64,000 nucleotides of DNA from Nitzschia sp. DOCU1. Taxonomy: Eukaryota; Bacillariophyta; Bacillariophyceae; Bacillariales; Bacillariaceae. The stretch covers positions 310,001 through 374,000 of the forward strand of contig OX595998.1 of assembly GCA_951394045.1 (NCBI GenBank), in the 5' to 3' direction. This document shows, in pieces, positions 28,901-41,600 of the stretch; positions within the stretch are counted from its first letter, which is position 1; each line of letters starts with the position of its first letter. The notes under the pieces are model-generated. The model had not been told where the DNA came from and made no database searches. It saw only the letters and a program-made list of their open reading frames with translations. Made by a program: the position numbers and the translations under genes.

Positions 28901-29500
28901 TGAAGAAGAAGAGGCATGGCTCCAAAGATCGGTAGGCCGAAAGAAGATGTAATCCGAAAGCCCAAGGACAAACTTTTGTTTTTTGGTTGTCGGCATCTCT
29001 CGCTGTCGGAGCGAAGCAACGGCGGTTTCAGCCATCTGTCTACTGGTATATGAATGGACGATACTTACGCAGATACGGGCATTTTTAAAGGGATAATGGT
29101 TGTCTTTGACAATTCCACGTCCGCGTTGGGCCCGAATGGGCACATTACCATTTGGGCCTTTATATATGCTCATCAATCATGGCACGTTCGAAATCGGGCT
29201 TCGGTTGTCCTTCATATCTATTGGGCCTTTTCCGTTTTCTTCGGTGTAACGAAGAAGCCCCCGAAAAAGTCGTGGACCACGACGTAATATTTTGAAGATG
29301 TTCTTGCGTCCCAAGAACCCTTCGGTGGAACTCGGGCAATTGAACTTTTTTGAAGGGCTATATCACATTGGTCGTGAAAGACTTTGCTCTTCTTGAGGAA
29401 GCATTGTGCCTCATCCCGCTTTCTTCAACGCGGTGCAACGAGTCTCTACCATCCCCCGTCTCATAAAATCGGAAACTAATATACCAACATCAATCAAACA
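28901..29500. other. intergenic region upstream of the secreted Cys-rich gene
   Basis: 600 bp with small open frames only. The part nearest 28900 may be further remnant of the decayed membrane-protein copy. The part before 29500 should hold the promoter of the secreted protein gene. No clear core element seen. Confidence 0.45.
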
Positions 29501-32479
29501 ATGAAGTTGCTGGCAACGATTGTCGCGACAGCTTGGTTGTCACCTTTGGCTCAGGCTGCGCAGCCGTCTTCCTCGGTCCCAGCTGATTGTCTTCTGCGTG
29601 GTGGAAACGACTGCGAGAACCAGGATGGCAAGTGCGTTAAGGTCAAAGGAAAGTGCTACCCCGTGAATGGTGCAGGAGAGGAGGGAGCTTCGTGCATGTC
29701 CACCCTCACCACCACCGCCAGCAGCGGTAAGGACTTGGTCTATACCGAAGTCTATGGATTCGGATGCGCCTCTGGCCTTACCTGCGACGTTGCGGGTGCG
29801 GAGAACGCCAACATGGTTGATATCAACATCACTGGTGTTTGCCAGCCCGAGGAATGTATCGGCAAGAAGGTTCCCGGCAACTGCAACGGTAATGATCCCA
29901 CCAATCCAGATTGCGTTGCTGCGACCGAGCGTGTTACCATCTGCCACCGAACTTGCTCTGCCAAGAACCCCTGGGTCCGCATCACCATTGATGAGGATGC
30001 TTGGGATGGCGAAGGCTGCGGCCACAAGCTTCAACACGATATCCGTGACGAGTGCGCGAACAAGGCCCCATGGACTGAGTGGGGTGTCAACCGCAAGGAC
30101 TACTTGATCAAGAGGCATGGAACTCGTGCCCAAGTTGCTAATGCCTTGGGTAATGACACTGCCGCGATCAAGGCTTACTGGAGACAGTGGGAGCCGGCTT
30201 GTCCCTACGTCCGCAACGGTGCCTGTTGCGACTGGACTTCTACCGAGAACCCTTGCTGTGGTGAACCCAACCCTCAGCCAATCATTCCTACTGTCGACAT
30301 TGAAAAGTATGCCGGTCCACCCGGAACGTGCGGTGTGGACATGACCAAGCAAGCAGATTATATCTACACTCTCCCTACTCCCACGTCTGAATGGGCCTAC
30401 TGCTACGTGTTCAAAGTCCCTGACACGAGCGACGAGTGTCTGATCAACATGAAGTTCAACGATCCTTCCGCAGGAGGTATCGATGGTTGGAAGAATCTGC
30501 CCAACTCTACCATGTGCCCAGGTGATCGTGAGGTTTACGTGGAGGGGCCGAAAAACCCTGGGTCGCTGACTCCTCAAGGTTGCGGATCTGCGGTTGTTAA
30601 GGGAACTGGTGACCTCTCTCGAACGGAAGCCACGGACTCTGATTGCGCTGGAGTCGCAGCAACCCCGGTTCCACAAGTTACCATCAAGAAGTTTGGTGGT
30701 CCTCCAGGCTCTTGCCCTGTTGACATGGATCCTCCTCCTCATGCCCACGAGATCGACGCTCTGAAGCTGGGTCTTCAAGACCTGTCTTACACAACGGAGT
30801 ATGACTGGAAGTTTCAGTTCTGCTACGTCATGACGAACGTTGGCAATGAGTGCCTTCTTTCGGCTAACATGACGGACCTTGCCCTCAATGGAGCCCCCAC
30901 CGGCGGCTTAGTCGATTTCTCCGGAAAATGGTGCCCCGGTGAGACGAAAGTCATCAGCGGCCCCGACTCTACTTCCGATGCCGATGGCGAGCCCTCTGTG
31001 CCGGCCCGGGTCTGTGGTGTGGGTGAGACGTCAAATAAAGGTGTCTGCTCCGAGGATGGCGCTGCGATCTCTACGCCCCTAATGACACCAGAAGTCATTA
31101 TCACTAAGTATGGGGGTCCTCATGACTCGTGCCCTGTTAACATGACTCCTTCGAAAACTAATCCTACAAAAGAGAAGATCCCAGAACTAGGAACTGGTCT
31201 TCAAGACATCTCTTACTACACCGGTGACAGCTGGGAGTTTCAGTTCTGTTACGTCATGACGAACATTGGCAATGAGTGCCTTCTTTTGGCCTCCATGACG
31301 GACTCTGCCCTCAATGGAACCCCCCCCGGCGGCAAAGTCGATCTCTCCGGAAAGTGGTGCCCCGGTGAGTCTATTGTTGTCGGTGGCCCCCCTTCTACTT
31401 CCGATAATGATGGTGAGCCCTCTGTGAGTGCCGAGGTCTGTGCTACGGGTGAGATGTCAAACATGAAAGTCTGCTCCCAGGATGCTGTTGTGATCTCTAC
31501 GCCGTCAAAGAATCCTTCAGTGAGCATCACCAAGTTTGCTGGTCCTCTAGGCTCGTGCCCTGTTGACATGAAGAATGAGGATGGTACGGTTCCTCATGCC
31601 CACGAGATCGCAACAAAGGGACTGGGTCTTGAAGATGTCTCTTACTACGCTGCAGACTATAAGTTTGAGTACTGCTACGTCCTGGAGAACACTGGGGATG
31701 AGTGCCTCCTTTCGGCCTCCATGACCGATGCTGCTCCCAAGGGATCTGGCTACACTCTCCCCGAAAAGTGGTGCCCCGGCGAGACTGTTATCGTCCAAGG
31801 CCCCGAATCTACCTCTGGTCCTGGCGGTGAGCCCAGTGACCTTGCCAAGGTCTGTGGTATCGGGATGCACACCAGTAAGGAGGTGTGCGATGAGGACCCG
31901 GCGGCGGTCACTACGCCCTCGACCTGTCCTTTTGACATGTCCAACCCAGGCAGTGGCTATTGCAAGGGTCAGAATGGTGTACTTCCCGTCCAAGTCCTTG
32001 GTGCTGACAAGAAGCCCAGCGATATTGATATCATTTACGGCATCAGCTCCTCGGATGGAGGCAAGTCTGTCACTTTCTCTGTGGACAATCCGTTTACTGC
32101 GGCGATGAAGATGTATGTCCAGTACCACGCTCCTTCCGTCACGGTCGGCGATGGCTGGCGTGAGGCGTGCGATGATGCTAGCGTCGGTGAGTGTGGTGAT
32201 ATGAATCCTATCACTGCGGATTGTCTGTACGGTGATGGAAAGCCCTACACTCTTGTCCAGGTCTTCTTCTGGGATGAAAGTGGCGAGACGTCGATCTTTG
32301 GCAAGGATGTCATGGTCGATGAATGTTGCGATAACAAGCCGCCCGTGGATGCGGCTGGAGCCGTCGCGCAATACTCGTTCCTCATTCGCTGCGAGTGCCC
32401 CATGGAGTCTCGAAGACTAGGTCAGCCCAATGATGTCATGGATGTTGAAGCTATCCTTGCTCTCTTTGAGAAGAAATAA
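29501..32479 (+). CDS. secreted Cys-rich repeat protein with four CPVDM-type domains
   Basis: 992 residues in a single frame. A clear signal peptide (MKLLATIVATAWLSPLAQA, cut before AQPSS) points to the secretory pathway; there is no C-terminal anchor. Residues ~145-185 contain VTICHRTCS, KNPWVRITIDEDAW, then GCGHKLQHD, a short domain known from diverse secreted proteins of bacteria and algae. Four homologous domains follow (starting ~265, ~390, ~530, ~670), each with KxxGPxGxCPVDM, YxxxxxWxFxYCYV, TNxGNECLLxAxMTD, KWCPGE and VCxxG. The N-G-x-E-C-L-L-x-A-x-M-T-D part recalls DUF11-like beta-sandwich surface repeats. The tail (~810-992) is a different Cys-containing domain. Cell-wall, mucilage or adhesive surface protein is the likeliest class; this is inference. 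Confidence 0.8.
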   Translation: MKLLATIVATAWLSPLAQAAQPSSSVPADCLLRGGNDCENQDGKCVKVKGKCYPVNGAGEEGASCMSTLTTTASSGKDLVYTEVYGFGCASGLTCDVAGAENANMVDINITGVCQPEECIGKKVPGNCNGNDPTNPDCVAATERVTICHRTCSAKNPWVRITIDEDAWDGEGCGHKLQHDIRDECANKAPWTEWGVNRKDYLIKRHGTRAQVANALGNDTAAIKAYWRQWEPACPYVRNGACCDWTSTENPCCGEPNPQPIIPTVDIEKYAGPPGTCGVDMTKQADYIYTLPTPTSEWAYCYVFKVPDTSDECLINMKFNDPSAGGIDGWKNLPNSTMCPGDREVYVEGPKNPGSLTPQGCGSAVVKGTGDLSRTEATDSDCAGVAATPVPQVTIKKFGGPPGSCPVDMDPPPHAHEIDALKLGLQDLSYTTEYDWKFQFCYVMTNVGNECLLSANMTDLALNGAPTGGLVDFSGKWCPGETKVISGPDSTSDADGEPSVPARVCGVGETSNKGVCSEDGAAISTPLMTPEVIITKYGGPHDSCPVNMTPSKTNPTKEKIPELGTGLQDISYYTGDSWEFQFCYVMTNIGNECLLLASMTDSALNGTPPGGKVDLSGKWCPGESIVVGGPPSTSDNDGEPSVSAEVCATGEMSNMKVCSQDAVVISTPSKNPSVSITKFAGPLGSCPVDMKNEDGTVPHAHEIATKGLGLEDVSYYAADYKFEYCYVLENTGDECLLSASMTDAAPKGSGYTLPEKWCPGETVIVQGPESTSGPGGEPSDLAKVCGIGMHTSKEVCDEDPAAVTTPSTCPFDMSNPGSGYCKGQNGVLPVQVLGADKKPSDIDIIYGISSSDGGKSVTFSVDNPFTAAMKMYVQYHAPSVTVGDGWREACDDASVGECGDMNPITADCLYGDGKPYTLVQVFFWDESGETSIFGKDVMVDECCDNKPPVDAAGAVAQYSFLIRCECPMESRRLGQPNDVMDVEAILALFEKK
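30660..31900 (+). repeat. ~427-bp tandem repeats in the secreted protein gene
   Basis: Homologous positions (GTCTTCAAGA / GTCTTGAAGA) fall at 30771, 31197 and 31626, so the period is 426-429 bp. The first two of these are nearly identical over stretches such as the CTACGTCATGACGAAC block, indicating recent duplication. Confidence 0.8.
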
Positions 32480-33014
32480 ACACGGGAAACGCGCACTGCT
32501 ACGATATAGAACTGTATAATACCGACATAGATATTTTCAATACACTGAATGCACTTGTGTTTGTAGTCTTTTTTATCTTCATCAATTAGGCTACAATCGC
32601 AACAGTCCATATCTTAAGTTAGTATCGTTCTCTGTTTTGTTTGTTTGCCCCGAGGGATGATAGGAGCAATGGAATCGGGGCATTTGTGTCCGACAAAGTT
32701 CGAAATGCAACGGGGGGGGGGGGCGCGCTAGTAGTTTGTTAAAAGCTACTGTACTGTTTAATAGCCAGCGTCTGCATGCACCAAATGCAACGGCCGCCAT
32801 AAAAAAGAGTCATTTGGGCCAAAGCCGGCGCGATGTCGCCTGCCTGTCATTGCCTAATAAGTACAAAAAAGCATCGCAAGACAAAAATGGCACGAACAGA
32901 ATTTCCATTTCGCCAAAGGTGGGAATGTGGGAATGTGGCATCACATGTCTCCTTTCTCGCTCGGCTTGTTGCAACACTAAGTTACCATCCTTATTGTTTT
33001 AACCAAACAGAAAG
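32480..33014. other. intergenic region with poly-G tract
   Basis: 535 bp holding the 3' flank of the secreted protein gene and the 5' flank of the membrane EGF-like gene. It includes a run of 12 G at 32712-32723 followed by GCGCGC. No gene seen. Confidence 0.5.
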
Positions 33015-35361
33015 ATGATGACTACGGAAATCGCCGACAATGAAGCGGTGTCTGCGCTAGATAAATCTGACAATAGTAGCGAGAAGAAGCACGACAAGAA
33101 GAGCAAAAAGCATGACCGTGACGATCGTCATCATCATCACAGGCGCGAATCGTCCTCTAGCAAACGTGAGGAGCGCCGTCACAGTCACAAGGAAGAATCG
33201 TCCTCCAGGAGACATAGTCATCGCGACAGTGACAACAAACATGATGGCGGCCACCACCACGGAGACAGCCACTCCACTTCATCCCCCAAAGATCCTGCTG
33301 CGACAGTGGAAAAACCTACTGATGACACGGCAAAGTTTCAGGATTCATGGAAAGTCAATGCCGTACCAGGCGTGAAAGAGTCGCCGGCAGTCGCCAAACA
33401 ACAACAGCCACTCGAGATTACGTCCAAGTCACTCGACGACGACGACAAGCCAGACGATAATCCCGATATATCGGCCACTCTGACCGAAAATGTCTATAGT
33501 TTGATGTATGTTTCCGACATGGCAAGTTCGGCCTTTTGGACGGCCATTTTCTTTTGTTTGTTTCAAACCACAATCTTGGGATTGGTGCTTTCGGATCTCA
33601 TCAATATCAGCAACTCGGGTAACTTTTTCAGTGTACCGCCCGATGTCCCTGTTCAAGTACGAATCGCTGGTATTTTGGGAATTATCCTGAGTATGCCACT
33701 CTTTGGCGACTTGCTAGATGCTGTGGAAAAGTTTACGGAAGGATACAATCCTCTACTAGCTCTAAGGCAAAATCCAAATGCAACTCGATGGTACGTAAAA
33801 GACACACAATGCGCCATTTTGCTGTTTGGGATCCCATCACTCTCACACCCTCGTTTTGTTGCAATCACTTGCGCGTACTCAAAGCAAATGGTGCTTGGCC
33901 TTTAGCCTACAATTCCTAGCGGGCGGACTGATGGTATTTGTTATCTTTATTTTGGTCTTGCAAGCAACGTCGGTCATTGGAATGTTTTTGAACTTTGCGG
34001 CCTTGCATTTCATTTCCACGATTGATGACTTGTTTTTCGGGTTGGCCGCCCGAGGCTACTTTTCCGAAAGTATTCAAAAGGCGGCCGAAGAAGTTCCAGT
34101 CCATTTAACGCCCAACCCCAAGGGATTGTGCTTGCGTCGCACCATCTATGTGTTATTGACTGGAGTCATGCTCGCAGGATACTCGTATATCATGTCCAAT
34201 CAACCGACGGCATACTTGTGTCAACGTCTTCAAGTGCAATTTGGGGATGCTTTCTATAGTTCCTTGCCACTGTTTTCAGGAATCTTTGTGTTAACCGAAG
34301 ATCAACGACTGGATGGTCGAGTCGTCTATCATGATGAAATCACGGGACAATCCTTCTTTCGTTACTGTAAGGATGAACAAGCATGGGTCTTTTCGGAAGG
34401 TGTGGACATTGAAGATCCACAAGTGTGTGGCAGTGCCTACTTTATATCCAAAAGTGCCTCCACGGCTGGATATGATATCTTACAAGTCGATCCCTCCAGC
34501 TGGCAAACCACCAAGAGTATCAACAACAATTTTTTATATCCCGTCGAATGGTTTTCTATTAGGTGTGCGGATTGTGATGATTCTAATTGTGGTGGTACTT
34601 GTGTCGAAAATGTGTGTGTTTGCGGTGACAAATTGTTTGGAGAAAGCTGTCAGTTTACCGAACCACCTTGTCCGGAGATTTCCTATGATCGACGTACCAG
34701 TGACTTTTTTGGAGACGACGAGTTTTATAGTTCCGATTTCTTTTTATTGACCAACGACGATGGATCGCCCTTTACCGTGTACAACAAGCCTGTGTACTAC
34801 TACTACTTTTCCGAGGACCAAGTCGCCGATTTGCTCGTGAGCAATGGTCGACGCTACTTTCTGACGACTTATTATCCGCAAAATGAGGTGGCAAGTGAGG
34901 TGGATATGCAAATTAGTCTGCTACAGTACTTTGATGGCTGGCATGGCTATTATGATTGGTTAGCCCCGGATGCCGACGGCAAGCCAAACCCTGGCATAAA
35001 CCTTTTGGCCCCACCAACCTATATCAGCGATCCCATGGACGTGCGTACGGCTACCGATCAATTTTCGCCTCTGGGCATGGCATGGACTCGGGTCAATTTA
35101 AATGTCAATGACGCGTTAGAAACGGCCTTTCGACCAGGACCTCCGGTGGATACAGTCTTTGTGTGTACCATTTGTTCGATCTTTACAAATTGTGTCCACG
35201 ATTCCTGTATCGTCACCAATGAGACGGCCTACAATGACGAGTGGGAGTTATCGACCGGGTACTGCAACTGTTCCGAATACTGGGATGGACCCTTGTGCGA
35301 AGCAGACTCGGAGTGTGCTGTACTCGGCACTTGTGTTGATGACGATGGTATTTTGCAGTAA
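33015..35361 (+). CDS. multi-pass membrane protein with EGF-like Cys-rich C-terminal region, two exons
   Basis: Join of 33015-33790 and 33906-35361, 743 residues. Intron 33791-33905 (115 bp) has GTACGT and TTTAG ends. The codon split across it becomes TGC, giving NATRCLQFLAGG and joining two hydrophobic regions into one membrane domain. The N-terminus (~20-95) is charged and His-rich (clusters such as DRHHHHRR and DGGHHHGD). About four membrane spans follow: AFWTAIFFCLFQTTILGL, IAGILGIILSMPLFG, GGLMVFVIFILVLQAT and YVLLTGVMLAGYSYIM. The region from ~477 has an EGF-like pattern (CADCDDSNCGGTC, CVCGDKLFGESC) and the C-terminus another Cys cluster (CNCSEYWDGPLC). It is probably a surface or endomembrane protein with the Cys-rich part outside; family not recognised. 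A decayed inverted copy lies at 28080-28900. Confidence 0.78.
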
Positions 35362-35639
35362 CAAATGGGAAGACGCTCAATGATGGAGTCGCCAGTGTTG
35401 TGCGTGGTAGGAACTACCGATCAGTATTTAAAACTCGGACACATGCATTCATTCCAGGTAGCTTGTAGAGAGTAGTTTGATTCCAGCTGCGTTCGGCAAA
35501 CTCACAAGTGCCAATACTGTAGAGCTAAATGGAGGATAGAATAGATAGTATACAACATCATCACCTAGCATAGTTTTACTACTTCGAGGAGCTCACCCTT
35601 TTGTCAGCCGAAGTATAACTGTCCCTCTCTAGTAGTCGT

Positions 35640-38600
35640 CTATTGTAATTTGGCCTCGCTCTTTTTCTTTTTTGGCTTGGAGAAGGCATCGGCACCCCCG
35701 TCGTCCTTTTTCTTCTTCTTGCTGGTCTTTTTAGCTTTGTCAACTCCATCTTCACTGCTGCCGCTCTTTTTGGCACTACTGCCACTCGACAATTTGGACG
35801 TTTTGGATGATTTAGACTCGGTGTCACCCTCCTTTTCCTTCTTTTTAACCTTCTTTTTGGCCTTGGATTCTTCTACTCCTTTACCCTTGCCGACAGAAGG
35901 CGGCGCCGCTTCCTCGTCATCATTCGAAGGCTTTTGAAACGTAATTTTGCGGGACGACTTCTTGTCGCCCGAAGTAGACTTGGTGTTTGTGCTGTCCTTG
36001 GTACTTTTGCTTGCAATTGAGGCTGCCGGGGTTGGTGATGCACCCGGCGAACCCTTGGCCCACCACTTCTTTTTGAGTGTCGGATTGCCATTATTGGAAG
36101 AACGGTTGGGGGATGCTGTCATGGACTTGAGAGGAGACTTTGGATCCGGCGCTACAAAAGTCCTTGACTTTGCTGCAGGGGTGGCACTCTCTTCCGATGA
36201 CGCGCTTGAATCTTCCTCTTCGAGATCGTCTGGAATGGGCGGGGGGCGTTTTGAAAGTGCCACATCCATTGTCGGAAGCGCACGAAACGAAAACTTAAAT
36301 TTGGAGCTGTGGGGAGTTTCAGGTTCAGGTTCAAGTTCTTCCAAAACAATCACGTTCTTGTGGCGAATTCCATGGTCTCGGAGCGTCTTTTTATCACTCA
36401 ATACTACGCCTTGGTAGGAAAGACGTTGCTGGTCTTTGGGGATGGATTTAAGTATCAAAATTTCATGTTTCAACTTGGACAATGCATCGTTTGGATGTAC
36501 ATTCGTAATCTCAAATGGAACTCCTGTTTCATCCATGATGGAAATCCGAAAGTGTTCCAAAGCAATAGTTTCTTCATGGCGAATCTGATAATCGCCCAAG
36601 GTCTTGCCATCATGTAGTTCCTCTCCACCTAGGACTAAGACTTGCTCCTCGCCACAGACATGGCCGATGTCCGTGAGAACCTGCTTGAGCTTTCGAATTG
36701 TAAAATCTCTTTCAACCTCTAAAGAAATGGTGGAACCTTCTGGAACATCAATAAAGACACGCATCGGTTCCAGTTGAAGCGTTGCTCTCTGTCCGATTCC
36801 TTGTGTCTCAAAATTGGCATCTTCGAGCAGGGGCTTTCCTTGAAATGACAAGTGTTGACATTCAATCGGGATGGATCGTTCTTTGAGAATCCTTTCTCGC
36901 AAATCATCCACATATTCCGTCGGATCCGACTCAACGACAAACTTGTCACGACCGTTCCAATGCTTGATGATTAAGTGCAGCTTTGGCTTGTCATCTTTAC
37001 CAGACGCAGCCATTAGATTCGCCATGAATGAAATCTTGCGACGAGGCGCTTGGCGATCTGACTCATCGGGAGCTTCTTCCAAGATGAGAATCGCCCGGTG
37101 GCCAATGCCTTCATCTTCCAACGTTTTGTTTTTTGCAAGTTGTTTCCCTTGGTAGGAAAGACGCTGCTTCGATTTGGGCACGTGTCGCAACCGTAGAATC
37201 TCGGCATGAACTGTTTCGACGGTGTCGTCGGGCAGAATTTCCGACAGTTGAAAAACGTCACCTTGCCAGTGCATGACAGATACAATGAATTCTTCCATGG
37301 TCATTTCATCCAAATGTTCTACTCCGCATTCCTCCAGGGTCTTGGAATCTATCATCTCCTCGCCTCCAAACATGATTCTTTGAACATTGACCGAAACGCC
37401 GGTATCTCGAAGGATTTTCTTTTTCAAGGCGCGAATTGTATCATCCAATTCTACTTTCAACGATAATGTTTTACCAGATGGAGTTTTCACTTTGATTCGC
37501 ATGGGTTCCAGAACTAGCGTCGCGCCGGTACCGATTCCCTGATCTCGCAAGGGCTCCGTATCACTTACTTCTTTTCCCTGGAATGTCATTCTTTGTTGGC
37601 CAATCGGAATCTTGGTGTTGGCGAAAATCGTTTCCTTGACATCATCGATGTAGTCAGCTTGCTCCGCTTTGATTTCATAAACGTCTCCATTCCAGTGTTG
37701 AACCAACAATTCGATACTCGAGGCCAAGAGGGCGGCATGGAGAGGGCCGTCTCCAAAGGCCATGACCTTGTCCGAGTCGGGAATGGCAATCGACTTCTCG
37801 CGGTTGCCTTCCAAAACCAAGACAGAATTATTTTGGACTAGTTGCTGCCGCAAAGTTCGTTTGGCATCCATACGCTTTCCGTTGAACGAGATGGTTTCTC
37901 TAGTCAAGCGAATATCTTGTGTTCTTGCGATTCGTTCCTTCAATTGATCCACCGTTTCCCCCAGCGGCACGCCGTCTAGAACAAATCGATCTCCATTCCA
38001 GTGAAGTATGGTTAGTTGGACCAAGCCGGAATCCAAAGTTTCATCGTTATCGAAGAAGAAGATGCGTTTTTTCCAATCCGGCAACACCGGCCAGATCTCG
38101 GACTCGTCAGACTTAAATTTCTGGGTCTTGAAGGTTTTGCTGGGAACCATCTTTTCACTTTCGGGAAGGGCCAGGTCGATATCCGCTGGGTCTTCCAATA
38201 CCAGCGCAGATCGGTGCCGGATTTTTTGATCCTCAAGGGTCTCTTCATTGCTCACAAAAACGCCATCAAATTTGAGGCGCTGCAAATATGTTGGCAAATC
38301 GGTTTCTTCCTCAATTTTCGCCTTGAGGTCACCGCCTGTGCTCGACGGTTTCAGCCTTCGAATCGCTATGGAATCACCATACCAATTCATGACAGAGACC
38401 TTAAAGAGTTCCATGGAGAGTTTATCGCCGTGTTTTACGCCACACTCGGACAGAGTTTGTTGGTCAGTAAATTCGATAGAACCCGACATGATGCACTGGA
38501 CATCGACAGGGGTCTTAGTCATTTTGAAAACCATTTTCTTCAAAGTGGCGATTGCATCGCCAAGGTTAACCACCAAGGACAGCTCAGATCCGCCGGGATC

Positions 38601-41600
38601 CGTCACGGTTATCTGCATGGGCTCCAAGACCAGCACGGAAAATGGAATGATGCCGAGTTCCTTGAGAGTAGCATCTTCTCGTACAGGCTCCCCGTTAAAT
38701 GAAAGAAATTGCTGGTCGTCCGTGATTTTGAATTTCTTGGATATCTTTCCTTTGACGTCCCCAATGTATTCCGACGTCTCCACGTCAAGCGTGATCGTTT
38801 GGCCGTCCCAGTGTTTTACCCGTATTTGCATGGTGCGGACCTCCAACTGAACGCCAGCCTCAAAACCTTGCTTTACGAGAGGTTTATCCTCGTCCAAATC
38901 TTGAAAATTGTCCAGAAAGAACTGTCTAGCTGCCTTCTTGGCCTTGGGCTCTGATATTTGTTCCTCGACGACCCTATCAATATCTTTCATGGTCGTAGTG
39001 GGCAACAATTCTACCTTGATCCTTTTCATACCGGGAACTTCGATTTGGACACTTGGTGGTTCCACGCTAAGTACAGTCCCTTGGCGAATTTCCGGGTCGG
39101 CATCCAAAAAGACTTCCTCCTCGTCAACATCGTCAAAATCCAAGTCTCCCATCGTGAAGCCTCCAACGAACAGGCCTGTCTTTTCTCGCAATTTCTTTTT
39201 GACTTCTTTAACCGTCTCCTCTGGGTCAATAACAAGGACAAACAATCTACCCTCGCGGCTTCTAAAGGTCACTTCGGAAGCATTCGTTTCAAGAGGACGG
39301 AGCTTTGTCACTGACCCTTCTTTCAGTTCCGTCTTGGAAAATTGCACCTCTTCATCCAATTCATTGCCTCCTGCATCCATGAAGAAGACCCGGGCCGTAC
39401 TTCCTTTAGCCAGGCCAACTTGTTCCTCGATCATTTCCTTGACGTCTGCAATCGTCTGTGTCGGCAACACGGCGAGTTTGAATTTCTCTTTTTTGGGTTC
39501 CTGTACTTCAAGTTCGGATGGGTCATCAGGATCAATAAAGAGGACAAAGGACCTACCACCAGCTTTAAATGGGATTTCAATTTTTTGGGGCTCTCGCAGC
39601 TCGAAGGTTTCCCCAAGCTTAAAGCCGCTTTCAGCGATATAAGTGTCATCATCCAACTCAGGGCCTTGGCGATCCAGAAAGAAAATCCTTTGTTTTGCCT
39701 TTGGCTTCCCGGTCTTTTCTTGGATGTTATCCTTCAAGTCTCCAATAGTGTGACAAGGCAGAATCGACAAACGAATGCGATCTTCATTGAGCAGAGCAAT
39801 TTCCACGGCCTTTGGATCTACAGTCAGGACGTCCCCCTTGGAGACACGCGACAGATCAAAGTCCTCGTCGATTTCTTCGCCGTCGGGTAGACACACGCGC
39901 AAATCTTTAGCTGGCACACCAGTGATTCGTGACAACTCGGATTTGAGATGTTCTGGTTTGTCGGGATCAATAATGAGATTCCATGACCTGCCACCTGGGC
40001 CTCGAACCTCGATTTCAGGCTTTTCGGGGGGTCGGAGCTGAAGTGCCGTGCCGTTCTTGATGCCCGCCTTGAAAACAGGGGCATTGTCATCCAAGGGTTG
40101 ATCTCCGTCGAAGAAGAAGACACGATTTCGAGCTTGGGGGGATCCGGTCGCCTCTGCCACCATGTCCTTCAAATCGGAAACAGTATGCTGGGGCATGAGC
40201 TTGAAGAGCTGTTTCTTGCCTCCAGCCAACTCCACCTCGCATTTCGGTGGATCCAAGAAAAATGTTCTTCCAGGCCGCGGGCGTTCCAAATCAGGCAATT
40301 CAATTCCATCCTCATCCACCAATCGCAAATGTTGAATAGGAAAACCACTTGGTTTGACAAGCTTCCTTTTAATATCCTGGACGGTGTCATCTGGGTCAAT
40401 GATCAATGTAAAGTTTCGTGAGTGAAGGCCCTCCGGAATCTCGACCTTTACTTCCGATGGCACGGCGCATAATCGAGTGCCGTGCGCTACGCTCGTTTGG
40501 AAGATTGGAGTGTCGTCGCCTACAAGCTCGTCGTCTTGGTCCATGAAAAATATTCGCGTTTTGTGCCTCGGTATTCCACTTTCTTCGGCAATCTTCGATT
40601 TTATGTCACCAATGGTATCCCCAGGCTTGATTGGCACAGTGATATGCCGCCCGTCACATTCCACGTCCAATTTCGGCAAATCCAAACGAAAACATCTTCC
40701 AGGCCGCGGGCGTTCCAAATCTGGTGCCTCAATGCCTTCATCGTCCAGCAAGCGAATGTGCTTGAGGGGAATCCCACTGGTTTTCACAAGTTTTTTCTTG
40801 ATATCTCCCAGGGTGTCGTCCGGGTCAATCACCAGCGTAAAGCTCCTTCCATTGGGGCCGTCAAAGGGAAAGTCAATGGTAACTTCGGGTGGGCCTCGAA
40901 CTTGCAACTGTGTTCCATGCCCAAGACGGGTCTGGAAGATAGGCGTGTCATCGCCCTCCAACTCATTCTCGGTATCCATAAAAAAGACTCGGCTCTTCCC
41001 CATTGGCACTGCTTCAGCTATTCGGTCTTTGACATCCCTTACGGTATCCCCGGGCTTGATTGGTACAGTAATATGCCGCCCGTCAAATTCCACGTCCAAT
41101 TTTGGCAAATCCAAATGAAAAGATCTTCCAGGCCGCGGGCGTTCCAAATCTGGTGCCTCAATGCCTTCATCGTCCACTAAGCGAATGTGACGCATAGGAA
41201 ATCCACTCGGCTTGGCAATTTTCCGTTTGATATCTTGAATTGTATCGTCCGGATCAATCACCAGCGTAAAGCTCCTTCCATTGGGGCCGTCAAAGGGCAA
41301 GTCAATGGTAACTTCCGGTGCTTCTCGAAACACCAAGGGCGTTCCATGTTCCAGGAGCGTATTAGACACTGGTGTTTCATCACTTGGCAATTCCTTGTCG
41401 TCGTCCATAACAAAGCAACGTGTCTTGTGCAGTGGAATCCCGGTCTCGTCGGCTATTCGATCCAACAGGTCTTTTATCGTATCCTTGGGCAAGATGTCGA
41501 CATGTTGGGGATCGTTTCCTGGAACTTGAACTACAACGTGCGGTGATGCAATTTGATAAGTCTGGCCTTTTTTGGGTTTTTCGTCATCGTCTGGCTCGTC

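Noticed and set aside
29540..30778. Minus-strand 412-codon open frame opposite the secreted Cys-rich gene
   Set aside because: The plus strand has a signal peptide, conserved Cys pattern and repeats; the antisense frame shows none.
32712..32723. Run of 12 G followed by GCGCGC
   Set aside because: A single homopolymer may be a sequencing or assembly artefact; no flanking G-tracts make it a convincing quadruplex site.
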